This document shows, piece after piece, positions 8,696-13,981 of a DNA stretch of 28,548 nt. Under the pieces are notes generated by a model. That model was given only the letters and a program-made list of their open reading frames with translations. It did no database searches and was not told the DNA's origin. The stretch spans positions 1 to 28,548 of IMG/VR virus record IMGVR_UViG_3300044638_005911; one strand, given 5' to 3'. The position numbers were made by a program, and so were the translations under genes. Origin of the DNA: a virus. Positions within the stretch are counted from its first letter, which is position 1. Every line of letters starts with the position of its first letter.

Positions 8696-9076
8696 ATGGG
8701 ACCAGTTAAATTTCACATATCAAATAATTCAGGTTTAAGTTTACTTGTAATGAATAATCAAGTAGGTAATATTGGAGGATGTAACAATGGTGAAACATTT
8801 GATTATGAATTTGATTCATCATTTACAAATAACACAAATTCCATCAGATTCTATGACCCATCAACACCGGGTACTTTTACAGATGTTGCAGGTTCTTCTT
8901 GGTCAGGTGGTGGAAGTGGATTTGACCCGGGATGGCAATCACCATTTACTATTTCGGCAAATGGAGATTATAACGGTGTCCCTTTTAATGCCACTCAAAA
9001 TGGGTGGATTGAATTACAACCTTGGAACCTGATGGAAAATGGTGGTAATGTAAACATAACTTTTACAAAAATTTAA
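8696..9076 (+). CDS. Small beta-rich protein, possible virion decoration
   Basis: A 126-residue protein starting 2 nt after the previous gene. It is poor in Lys and Arg and rich in Asn, Gly, Ser and aromatic residues, with alternating hydrophobic strands such as VKFHISNNSGLSLLVMNNQ and a glycine-rich loop (WSGGGSGFDPGW). This pattern suits a single beta-sandwich domain. No signal peptide is present, so export in a classical way is unlikely. Its partner is probably the 500-residue protein encoded just upstream. Family not recognised. Confidence 0.6.
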   Translation: MGPVKFHISNNSGLSLLVMNNQVGNIGGCNNGETFDYEFDSSFTNNTNSIRFYDPSTPGTFTDVAGSSWSGGGSGFDPGWQSPFTISANGDYNGVPFNATQNGWIELQPWNLMENGGNVNITFTKI

Positions 9077-9080
9077 TATA

Positions 9081-9542
9081 ATGAAAAAAATAGTTAAACT
9101 AACAGAATCCGATTTAAACAGACTTGTTGAAAAAGTTCTAAAAGAACAAGAAGTTGCTGATTATATGTTTTTTAGTAATCTACAACAAATTAAAAGACAA
9201 TGTGAAATATTGTTAGAAATGGACCCTCAACAAATTGACGAAATTATTAATGAAGGGGGACATGATTGGGCTGATGACCACGTAACTGAAGCTAAAAATA
9301 ATATGGACCAAGTATTCGATTTCTTAATGAACGAAACAAAAAAAGAATATATCGATTACGAAGATATTACAGAAGGTAGAAAGAAAACCGGAACTAAATT
9401 ATGTGCAAGAGGTATGGCATCCGCCAAAGCTAAATATGACGTGTACCCCTCAGCTTATGCAAATGGACATGCTATTCAAGTATGTAAAGGTAAAATAAAA
9501 GGACTTGATGGTAAAAAACATTGTTCAGGAGCATATTGTTAA
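9081..9542 (+). CDS. Protein with LTESDL leader and C-terminal Cys domain
   Basis: A 153-residue protein in two parts. Residues 1-23 (MKKIVKLTESDLNRLVEKVL then KEQ) form a short amphipathic leader; from memory, close variants of this leader occur at the start of many unrelated small proteins of Bacteroidota phages. The leader contains LTE|S and LKE|Q, both compatible with a gp21-type protease site. The middle is acidic and helical. Residues about 99-153 are a compact basic domain with YDVYPSAYAN and four cysteines (about 108, 135, 148 and 153), a cassette I have seen in T4-like phages and giant viruses without a known function. It is the last gene of the plus-strand run and is followed at once by a terminator. 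A packaged internal protein is a fair guess. Confidence 0.65.
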   Translation: MKKIVKLTESDLNRLVEKVLKEQEVADYMFFSNLQQIKRQCEILLEMDPQQIDEIINEGGHDWADDHVTEAKNNMDQVFDFLMNETKKEYIDYEDITEGRKKTGTKLCARGMASAKAKYDVYPSAYANGHAIQVCKGKIKGLDGKKHCSGAYC

Positions 9543-9548
9543 AAACTA

Positions 9549-9577
9549 AAAAAACCTTCAAACTTGGAGGTTTTTTT
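9549..9577 (+). terminator. Rho-independent terminator after the plus-strand structural run
   Basis: AAAACCTTC at 9551-9559 pairs with GGAGGTTTT at 9566-9574 (one T-G pair) around a 6-nt loop, and the stem runs into a T tract. It lies just past the stop codon at 9542 and upstream of the next promoter, so it closes the long structural transcript. Confidence 0.75.
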
Positions 9578-9604
9578 ATTTTATAAATTATTTTTTTATT
9601 ATGT

Positions 9605-9635
9605 TTTGGTAATATCAAAAATATGATTATCTTTG
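9605..9635 (+). promoter_or_regulatory. Bacteroidota-type promoter for the gene at 9659
   Basis: TTTG at 9605-9608 and TATCTTTG at 9628-9635, separated by 19 nt, match the primary-sigma consensus known for Bacteroidota (TTTG, about 19-21 nt, TAnnTTTG). Transcription would start near 9641, which is after the first in-frame ATG at 9623 and before the ATG at 9659. Confidence 0.65.
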
Positions 9636-9658
9636 TGGTGTTAAAAAACACTAAACAA

Positions 9659-10069
9659 ATGAGAAGATATTTCAAAAGATTATTTAAGAGATTATGTTTA
9701 AGAATCTATTTAAGATTTAAAAGCATATCAAGAACTAATATGTCGTCTGTTGATGCAAATGAAATTAAGTCCTCCGCAATTTGTAGAAAATTAATTGCAC
9801 ATCCGGATTCAACTTTTTTAATTGCACCATTATCTCAGAAAAGATATATCAAAAATGATTCTTTAGGTGTGTTTATTGTTTTATCCAACAATAGAATTAA
9901 CATTACCAATCACGTTTATAATTACGACGTTAATTTAAATCAAACTATTTCTGATAAACTAAATGGTATTTTTGATAAAAAAGTGGAAGCTTTACGTTTG
10001 GAATTTGAAACCGAAATTAAAAGTCAAATCAAACATTCGTTAACAACCATACTTGGAAAATTAACCTAA
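9659..10069 (+). CDS. Basic small protein of unknown function
   Basis: A 136-residue protein. I place the start at the ATG at 9659 rather than at the in-frame ATG at 9623, because 9623 lies between the two promoter boxes and would not be on the transcript. The first 25 residues (MRRYFKRLFKRLCLRIYLRF) are strongly cationic and amphipathic, which could bind membrane or nucleic acid. The rest is mixed, with a helical C-terminus (VEALRLEFETEIKSQIKHSL). I recognise no family. It has its own host-type promoter, and its stop is 1 nt from that of the convergent gene, with no terminator between. Host-sigma expression suggests an early or constitutive accessory gene. Confidence 0.6.
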   Translation: MRRYFKRLFKRLCLRIYLRFKSISRTNMSSVDANEIKSSAICRKLIAHPDSTFLIAPLSQKRYIKNDSLGVFIVLSNNRINITNHVYNYDVNLNQTISDKLNGIFDKKVEALRLEFETEIKSQIKHSLTTILGKLT

Positions 10070-10070
10070 T

Positions 10071-10757
10071 TTAATTTTTATATTGTTCCTTAATTATTTT
10101 GATGATTAAACCTCTTAACGATTCGTTTTGAGGTTTTTTTGGTTTATAACTAACCATTGTCGGTTTGTTACCTTTACCAATTTTAGGGTCTTTCTTTTCT
10201 TCTCTACGTTTTTGTGAACAAGCTGATTTTTTTTGACTATCACTCATTTTTCCCGCAACTCCGGTTGCCCGACATTTTGGATAACCTTTTGAATTTGCAT
10301 CAGGTCGACCACATGGTGGATGTTTTCCATCAACTTTACGACAAATATTAACCCAAGGTCCACTTGGTTGTTTAGACCCTTTAGGTTTTTTCTTTGTACC
10401 AAACCAAACCGCTAAATCTTCTCTTAATAAATCTTCTTTCAATGGTAATCCATCCATAGTTGGATTAACCGCAGAACCTTCTTCATCATTTTGTCCTCGG
10501 TAATCTTTCTTTTGTTTCATCAATAATTTAGATATTTTTATTGTTCTATTTTCAATTTCTTTTCGTTTTTGTGGAGTTTCTTTAAAATCACCATCTGCCT
10601 CTTCATACGCTAATTCCGCATTCGTATATTCGTACACATCATCAGTAAAAGGTCCTAATTGTTTTTTTTCCCAAATTTGAGGCGCTAATACTATTGGAAC
10701 TTTAATTGAACCTGAATTTCCGGAACTGGTTGCTTCACTAATCTTATTCTTTTTCAT
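10071..10757 (-). CDS. Cys-rich DUF5872-like protein with short N-terminal cleavage motif
   Basis: A 228-residue protein. The frame can be extended to a TTG at 10766, but the ATG at 10757 is better: it lies exactly 14 nt from a TATTTATA element, as in other genes here. The N-terminus MKKNKISEATSSGNSG contains ISE|A at residues 6-9, a good match to the T4 gp21 protease rule (L/I)xE|A. Residues about 130-200 hold a basic cysteine-rich domain (WVNICRKVDGKHPPCGRP and GYPKCRATGVAGKMSDSQKK, then CSQKRREEK), which resembles what I remember as DUF5872 of phages and large viruses; function unknown, possibly metal or nucleic acid binding. The C-terminus (SLRGLIIKIIKEQ) is an amphipathic helix. An internal capsid protein is plausible. 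Confidence 0.65.
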   Translation of the reverse strand: MKKNKISEATSSGNSGSIKVPIVLAPQIWEKKQLGPFTDDVYEYTNAELAYEEADGDFKETPQKRKEIENRTIKISKLLMKQKKDYRGQNDEEGSAVNPTMDGLPLKEDLLREDLAVWFGTKKKPKGSKQPSGPWVNICRKVDGKHPPCGRPDANSKGYPKCRATGVAGKMSDSQKKSACSQKRREEKKDPKIGKGNKPTMVSYKPKKPQNESLRGLIIKIIKEQYKN

Positions 10758-10771
10758 ATATTTCAATTAAC

Positions 10772-10779
10772 TATAAATA
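10772..10779 (-). promoter_or_regulatory. Putative late promoter element for the DUF5872-like gene
   Basis: On the minus strand this reads TATATTTATAGTTAA, with the 8-mer TATTTATA ending 14 nt before the ATG at 10757. The same distance is found upstream of both OmpA-like genes. The reverse strand of the site, TATAAATA, also lies 15 nt before the plus-strand gene at 10795, so it could serve either direction. Confidence 0.5.
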
Positions 10780-10794
10780 TACAATTAAAGAATA

Positions 10795-11034
10795 ATGGAA
10801 CAAGAAAGACAACCAATGGGATTATTATTTGACAGTGTAGGTTATAACAAACCTGAAGATGTTGATAAATTAATTGATGAAATGACAATTGAACAATCTT
10901 TTTACCTATTAACACAGTCATTACATTATGTTCACAATACTAGATTATTTACAATGCAAGAAACGGAAGTTGTATCAAAGGCATTAAGAGTTCTTCATAA
11001 GAAAATTTCAAGTAATGATGAAGTTATAGAATAA
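10795..11034 (+). CDS. Small acidic helical protein, unknown
   Basis: A 79-residue, helical, acidic protein (KPEDVDKLIDEMTIEQSFYL and TEVVSKALRVLHKK). The ATG at 10795 follows a divergent intergenic region of only 37 nt shared with the minus-strand DUF5872-like gene. It ends just before a strong bidirectional terminator, so it forms a single-gene transcript. No domain is recognised; the size suits a small regulatory or host-takeover protein, but that is a guess. Confidence 0.6.
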   Translation: MEQERQPMGLLFDSVGYNKPEDVDKLIDEMTIEQSFYLLTQSLHYVHNTRLFTMQETEVVSKALRVLHKKISSNDEVIE

Positions 11035-11035
11035 A

Positions 11036-11061
11036 AAAAAAGGTCTCACGGGACCTTTTTC
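11036..11061. terminator. Bidirectional terminator between convergent genes
   Basis: AAAAAGGTC at 11037-11045 pairs perfectly with GACCTTTTT at 11052-11060 around a 6-nt loop. A-tract and T-tract flank the stem on the two sides, so it can stop transcription from 10795 on the plus strand and from 11852 on the minus strand. Confidence 0.8.
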
Positions 11062-11066
11062 TGTTT

Positions 11067-11852
11067 TTATAATTTATTACCACAAGACGGACAAAACTTA
11101 AAGTTTGATTTTGTTTTGACCCCGCATTCAGTACAATACTGTCTAATATCCTGAGATGTCTTATTTTTAGTTGTTAGTGGTTGTATCTTATACAATATCT
11201 GATGAGAAGTATAAGAATTAAATTCCTCATATGAGTTTTGAAAATTTTGGTCGGATTTCTCACCTTTCTCAACTCTACCTGTTTCAATTGATTTTGTACT
11301 ACGAGTACGAGGTATACTTAAATCAACTGATGATGTATTAGTATAATATGCGTTTGAACCTCCAATAAAACTTGCAGTATTAGTTGTAAATGTTGTTGGA
11401 GAAACATATCCACCTGTATGGTTTAAATTTCCGTACAATACATCATTCGCCCATGGACGATATGTACCGGAATGATTCAGATTAAGGTTATTCACATGAA
11501 CAACTCTTTCGTCGTAGAACTCTACCCTAACATCCCCGTTTAACGTTATTGCCGATTGATTTTCGGAAGTATTATTAACAGAGTAGGTACTAAACTGAAA
11601 TTTATTATTCGTGTCTAAAAACCTCTCTAAAAAGATTCTTTCACCCGGTCTTAAAACTAAACCACTTTGAGAGATATAATCTCCGTTCAATTTAATTTTA
11701 CAAAGTACTGTTTTTCTTGTTGGGTTATGAATTTCGAATTCGAAATTGTCTTTGTCTTCCATGAAGACTACGTGTCCATTGTAGATTTTTAGACGCGATT
11801 TTTTCTTTGTGATGTGAGCATTTGGTTTGCTCACCGCAGTTGTGTAATTCAT
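11067..11852 (-). CDS. Beta-rich protein with C-terminal zinc ribbon
   Basis: A 261-residue protein. Residues about 20-115 look like a beta-sandwich: RLKIYNGHVVFMEDKDNFEF, then IHNPTRKTVLCKIKLNGDYI and LVLRPGERIFLERFLDT. From memory this pattern, an N-P-T turn, LNG and a PGxRxxLERFxD motif, recurs in uncharacterised proteins of large dsDNA viruses and marine phages. A low-complexity Ser/Thr/Asn/Tyr segment follows (about 120-215). The end is a classic zinc ribbon with C240-x2-C243 and C254-x2-C257. No signal peptide. The leader upstream is long (see the regulatory entry). A virion surface protein or an adaptor are both possible; the combination of a beta domain with a terminal zinc ribbon does not settle it. 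Confidence 0.65.
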   Translation of the reverse strand: MNYTTAVSKPNAHITKKKSRLKIYNGHVVFMEDKDNFEFEIHNPTRKTVLCKIKLNGDYISQSGLVLRPGERIFLERFLDTNNKFQFSTYSVNNTSENQSAITLNGDVRVEFYDERVVHVNNLNLNHSGTYRPWANDVLYGNLNHTGGYVSPTTFTTNTASFIGGSNAYYTNTSSVDLSIPRTRSTKSIETGRVEKGEKSDQNFQNSYEEFNSYTSHQILYKIQPLTTKNKTSQDIRQYCTECGVKTKSNFKFCPSCGNKL

Positions 11853-11955
11853 TTTACTTAATTTTATAATAGTTAATGACTATGTTACTGATACCTTCGT
11901 GTCCGTGAATACTCAAAAGTCAAAATGACTCGGGACCAATAATCTAAAATCTATG

Positions 11956-11963
11956 AATAAATA
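11956..11963 (-). promoter_or_regulatory. Possible promoter element far upstream of the zinc-ribbon gene
   Basis: The minus strand reads TATTTATT here, 103 nt before the ATG at 11852. If used, it would leave a leader of about 95 nt, much longer than at the other sites. The leader contains a small inverted repeat AGTCA-AAA-TGACT at 11918-11930. The distance makes this the weakest member of the set. Confidence 0.25.
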
Positions 11964-11976
11964 TATGTGAAAAAAT

Positions 11977-12007
11977 TTTGCAGTGTAGTAAAAACTATTT
12001 ATATTTG
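11977..12007 (+). promoter_or_regulatory. Bacteroidota-type promoter for the gene at 12025
   Basis: TTTG at 11977-11980 and TATATTTG at 12000-12007 are spaced by exactly 19 nt, matching the primary-sigma promoter of Bacteroidota. The -7 box ends 17 nt before the ATG. Confidence 0.7.
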
Positions 12008-12024
12008 TAGAAAATTTATAAATT

Positions 12025-12297
12025 ATGAAAAAATTATTTATTACTTTAGTATTACTTGTTGGAACATTAACATTTTCTCAAACTAAACCAAAAACAAAAG
12101 ACATCGATAAGGATATCAATGTCTTATTAGATTCATTATCTAAAGTCTATAAAGTAAAAGTTGGTTCAGTTATTGTTGAGGATTATCCTAATTTAAGAGT
12201 CACGTCAATTGCCTATTATCAAAACGATGAATTAACCTACAAAGTTATTCAAACAGAAAAAAACCCAACAAAAAGAAATATATTTGGCAACTATTAA
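12025..12297 (+). CDS. Small exported protein (signal peptide)
   Basis: A 90-residue protein with a clear signal peptide: MKK, a hydrophobic core (LFITLVLLVGTLTF), then SQ, the usual Bacteroidota ending where cleavage leaves an N-terminal glutamine. The mature part, about 70 residues, is charged and mixed (DIDKDINVLLDSLSKVYKVK), with no cysteines or enzyme motif. It has its own host-type promoter and is therefore likely expressed without phage late factors. Its stop codon overlaps that of the convergent OmpA-like gene. A periplasmic or surface protein that alters the infected cell, for example in superinfection exclusion, is a reasonable hypothesis but is not shown by sequence. Confidence 0.65.
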   Translation: MKKLFITLVLLVGTLTFSQTKPKTKDIDKDINVLLDSLSKVYKVKVGSVIVEDYPNLRVTSIAYYQNDELTYKVIQTEKNPTKRNIFGNY

Positions 12298-13466
12298 ATA
12301 GTTTTATTACAGTTTGCGGTGACACTATATCCGGTTTTAATCTTATATGTTCCAATTGGTGAATAAACTTTAAGTCCTGATTCTCCAGAAGGTCCATTAA
12401 AATTTAAAGTTACTGGGCCTGTTTGTTGTGTATAAACAACAAATTCTTTAACACCTTGTTCACATAAACGTTTAAGGTCGTCTAATGGGTCACCAACTTC
12501 ATCATTTCCTCCACCAAAACTTTTTGTTGGGTCTATTAAAAGTTGTTTAAATAATTCTTCATAACTATTGGCAGTTATTTTAATAATTTTACTACCACTA
12601 ACCGATACATTATTTTTTAAATTAATAAGTGTTAATTGGTAAACATATAATGGAACCCATTTAAAATTTCTATATACATGAGCACGTGTTGTAACATATC
12701 CGGTGTCTTGAGTTATTACATTATTTTTATTAGTAACAATTAATCTATCAGGAATACTTCCGGTATCAAAAGTTATAACACCTTTACCAAATAATTTTTC
12801 ATTGGTTAACACATAATCATACCTTTCTTCACCTTGTCCTGCGTTTATTTTTCTACCGGGCCATTGACAAATATTTTGGGAATCCGAATCTCTAACCTCT
12901 CCAGTTCCTTTAATATCGAAATTAACAAATTGTTCCTGTTTGTATAATTTAATTAATTCAGGATTTTTACTGTCACCTTTAGTTTTATCATATGGTGTTT
13001 TACCTAAAACAACTTGGCTAACATCCTTAGGTCCTTCAATAATTAAAGTACCGTTTTCAATTAACTCAGGAAATATTTCTTGAAAATATTGTTTAACCGA
13101 ATTGGCTCTTGCCAAAGCTAAACTTCCTTTTTCTTCAAACCCTTTTGGATTTGTAACATTTGATTCTCCCGCACTAATGTTTACAATAAATTCGTTACCA
13201 CCACTTTTTTTAATAAATTCTTCAATTTTAGGTTTTAACGCAACAATGGAATTTTTAACAACATCAGATTGATATTCACCAAATTTAAATTGATTTCCAA
13301 TTTTTTGTTCTGGAAATACCGTATTATCAGATGATGTAGTTGTTTTAGTCACAATTGGTTGTACTGCTTGTTCTAAAGTTAAGTATTGTCTATTTGTTGC
13401 AGATTCATGAAGATTTAATATCCTATTTCTCTCATCTTCATCTATATTCCATGTTTGTTTAATCAT
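12294..13466 (-). CDS. OmpA-like domain protein with capsid-targeting-like leader
   Basis: A 390-residue protein. Residues 1-29 are a leader (MIKQTWNIDEDERNRILNLH, then ESATNRQYL) that is 24/29 identical to the leader of the next minus-strand gene at 15087, although the rest of the two proteins differs. It contains LHE21|S22, a match to the gp21 protease rule. Residues about 59-187 look like an OmpA-type domain: FKFGEYQSDVVKNSIVALKP, a strand (EFIVNISAGES), then SLALARANSVKQYFQEIFP, the usual RAxxV helix, and a closing strand (VNFDIKG). The rest (about 190-390) is beta-rich and unrecognised. There is no secretory signal peptide, so a peptidoglycan-binding domain here must reach the wall by another route, such as injection from the virion. 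Confidence 0.7.
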   Translation of the reverse strand: MIKQTWNIDEDERNRILNLHESATNRQYLTLEQAVQPIVTKTTTSSDNTVFPEQKIGNQFKFGEYQSDVVKNSIVALKPKIEEFIKKSGGNEFIVNISAGESNVTNPKGFEEKGSLALARANSVKQYFQEIFPELIENGTLIIEGPKDVSQVVLGKTPYDKTKGDSKNPELIKLYKQEQFVNFDIKGTGEVRDSDSQNICQWPGRKINAGQGEERYDYVLTNEKLFGKGVITFDTGSIPDRLIVTNKNNVITQDTGYVTTRAHVYRNFKWVPLYVYQLTLINLKNNVSVSGSKIIKITANSYEELFKQLLIDPTKSFGGGNDEVGDPLDDLKRLCEQGVKEFVVYTQQTGPVTLNFNGPSGESGLKVYSPIGTYKIKTGYSVTANCNKTI

Positions 13467-13480
13467 TTCAACTATTTTAT

Positions 13481-13488
13481 AATAAATA
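13481..13488 (-). promoter_or_regulatory. Putative late promoter element for the first OmpA-like gene
   Basis: The minus strand reads TATATTTATTATAAAA, with the 8-mer TATTTATT ending 14 nt before the ATG at 13466. Confidence 0.5.
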
Positions 13489-13500
13489 TAACCAAAAAAT

Positions 13501-13531
13501 TTTGTGGGTAATTAAAAAATATTTATATTTG
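13501..13531 (+). promoter_or_regulatory. Bacteroidota-type promoter for the gene at 13557
   Basis: TTTG at 13501-13504 and TATATTTG at 13524-13531 are spaced by exactly 19 nt. The -7 box ends 25 nt before the ATG. It is divergent from, and only a few bases away from, the late-type element of the neighbouring minus-strand gene. Confidence 0.7.
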
Positions 13532-13556
13532 TACAAATATTAAAACATCTACACAT

Positions 13557-13946
13557 ATGAAAAACTTAATTACCATCATTCTTTTTATTTTTATTTCAAA
13601 TTTATCATTTGGTCAAATTCAAGCCGTAAAAGCGGGGAACTATTATGAATTAAATGATTTGTGGAAACGTGATTCCATATCAGTTAAACAATTAATGGAT
13701 ACCTACAAATTAGATATCTCTAATTTAGTTTATGTTAAATTTTTTGGCGATTTTGAATTAAGTCAAGAATTACACGATAACTACTCTTACACAACATATG
13801 TTTATGCACTAGACAAGAAAACAGGTGTTGTCACTATGGAATCAATTCCTCACGTAAATAAAATACCAAAACCTAACAAATATGTTATGGTTTATTGTTT
13901 TGATAATTATACTGACAGTAAAATTATTAATATTAAGGTATTTTAA
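13557..13946 (+). CDS. Small exported protein (signal peptide)
   Basis: A 129-residue protein with a signal peptide: MKN, a hydrophobic core (LITIILFIFISNLSF), then GQ, the typical Bacteroidota cleavage zone. The mature domain, about 110 residues, contains aromatic and charged strands (NLVYVKFFGDFELSQEL and YTTYVYALDKKTGVVTM) and one cysteine. No family is recognised. Like the 12025 gene it has its own host-type promoter, ends at a terminator, and sits between two OmpA-like genes on the other strand. A periplasmic or outer-membrane accessory protein is likely; it could be a lysogeny-independent moron. The lack of sequence similarity to the 12025 protein beyond the signal peptide suggests separate acquisition. 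Confidence 0.65.
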   Translation: MKNLITIILFIFISNLSFGQIQAVKAGNYYELNDLWKRDSISVKQLMDTYKLDISNLVYVKFFGDFELSQELHDNYSYTTYVYALDKKTGVVTMESIPHVNKIPKPNKYVMVYCFDNYTDSKIINIKVF

Positions 13947-13949
13947 TAA

Positions 13950-13981
13950 AAAAAAAAAGGGTCTATTAAGACCCTTTTTTT
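13950..13981. terminator. Bidirectional terminator between convergent genes
   Basis: GGGTC at 13959-13963 pairs with GACCC at 13970-13974 around a 6-nt loop; the stem is extended by an A tract on the left and a T tract on the right. It can end both the 13557 transcript and the minus-strand transcript that ends at 13981. Confidence 0.78.

Noticed and set aside
8772-9032. 86-residue frame within the 8696 gene
   Set aside because: It overlaps fully with a better gene that fits the operon spacing, and its composition is not protein-like.
10758-10766. TTG start at 10766 for the DUF5872-like gene
   Set aside because: An ATG three codons later keeps the 14-nt spacing and gives a leader with ISE|A; a TTG start is not needed.
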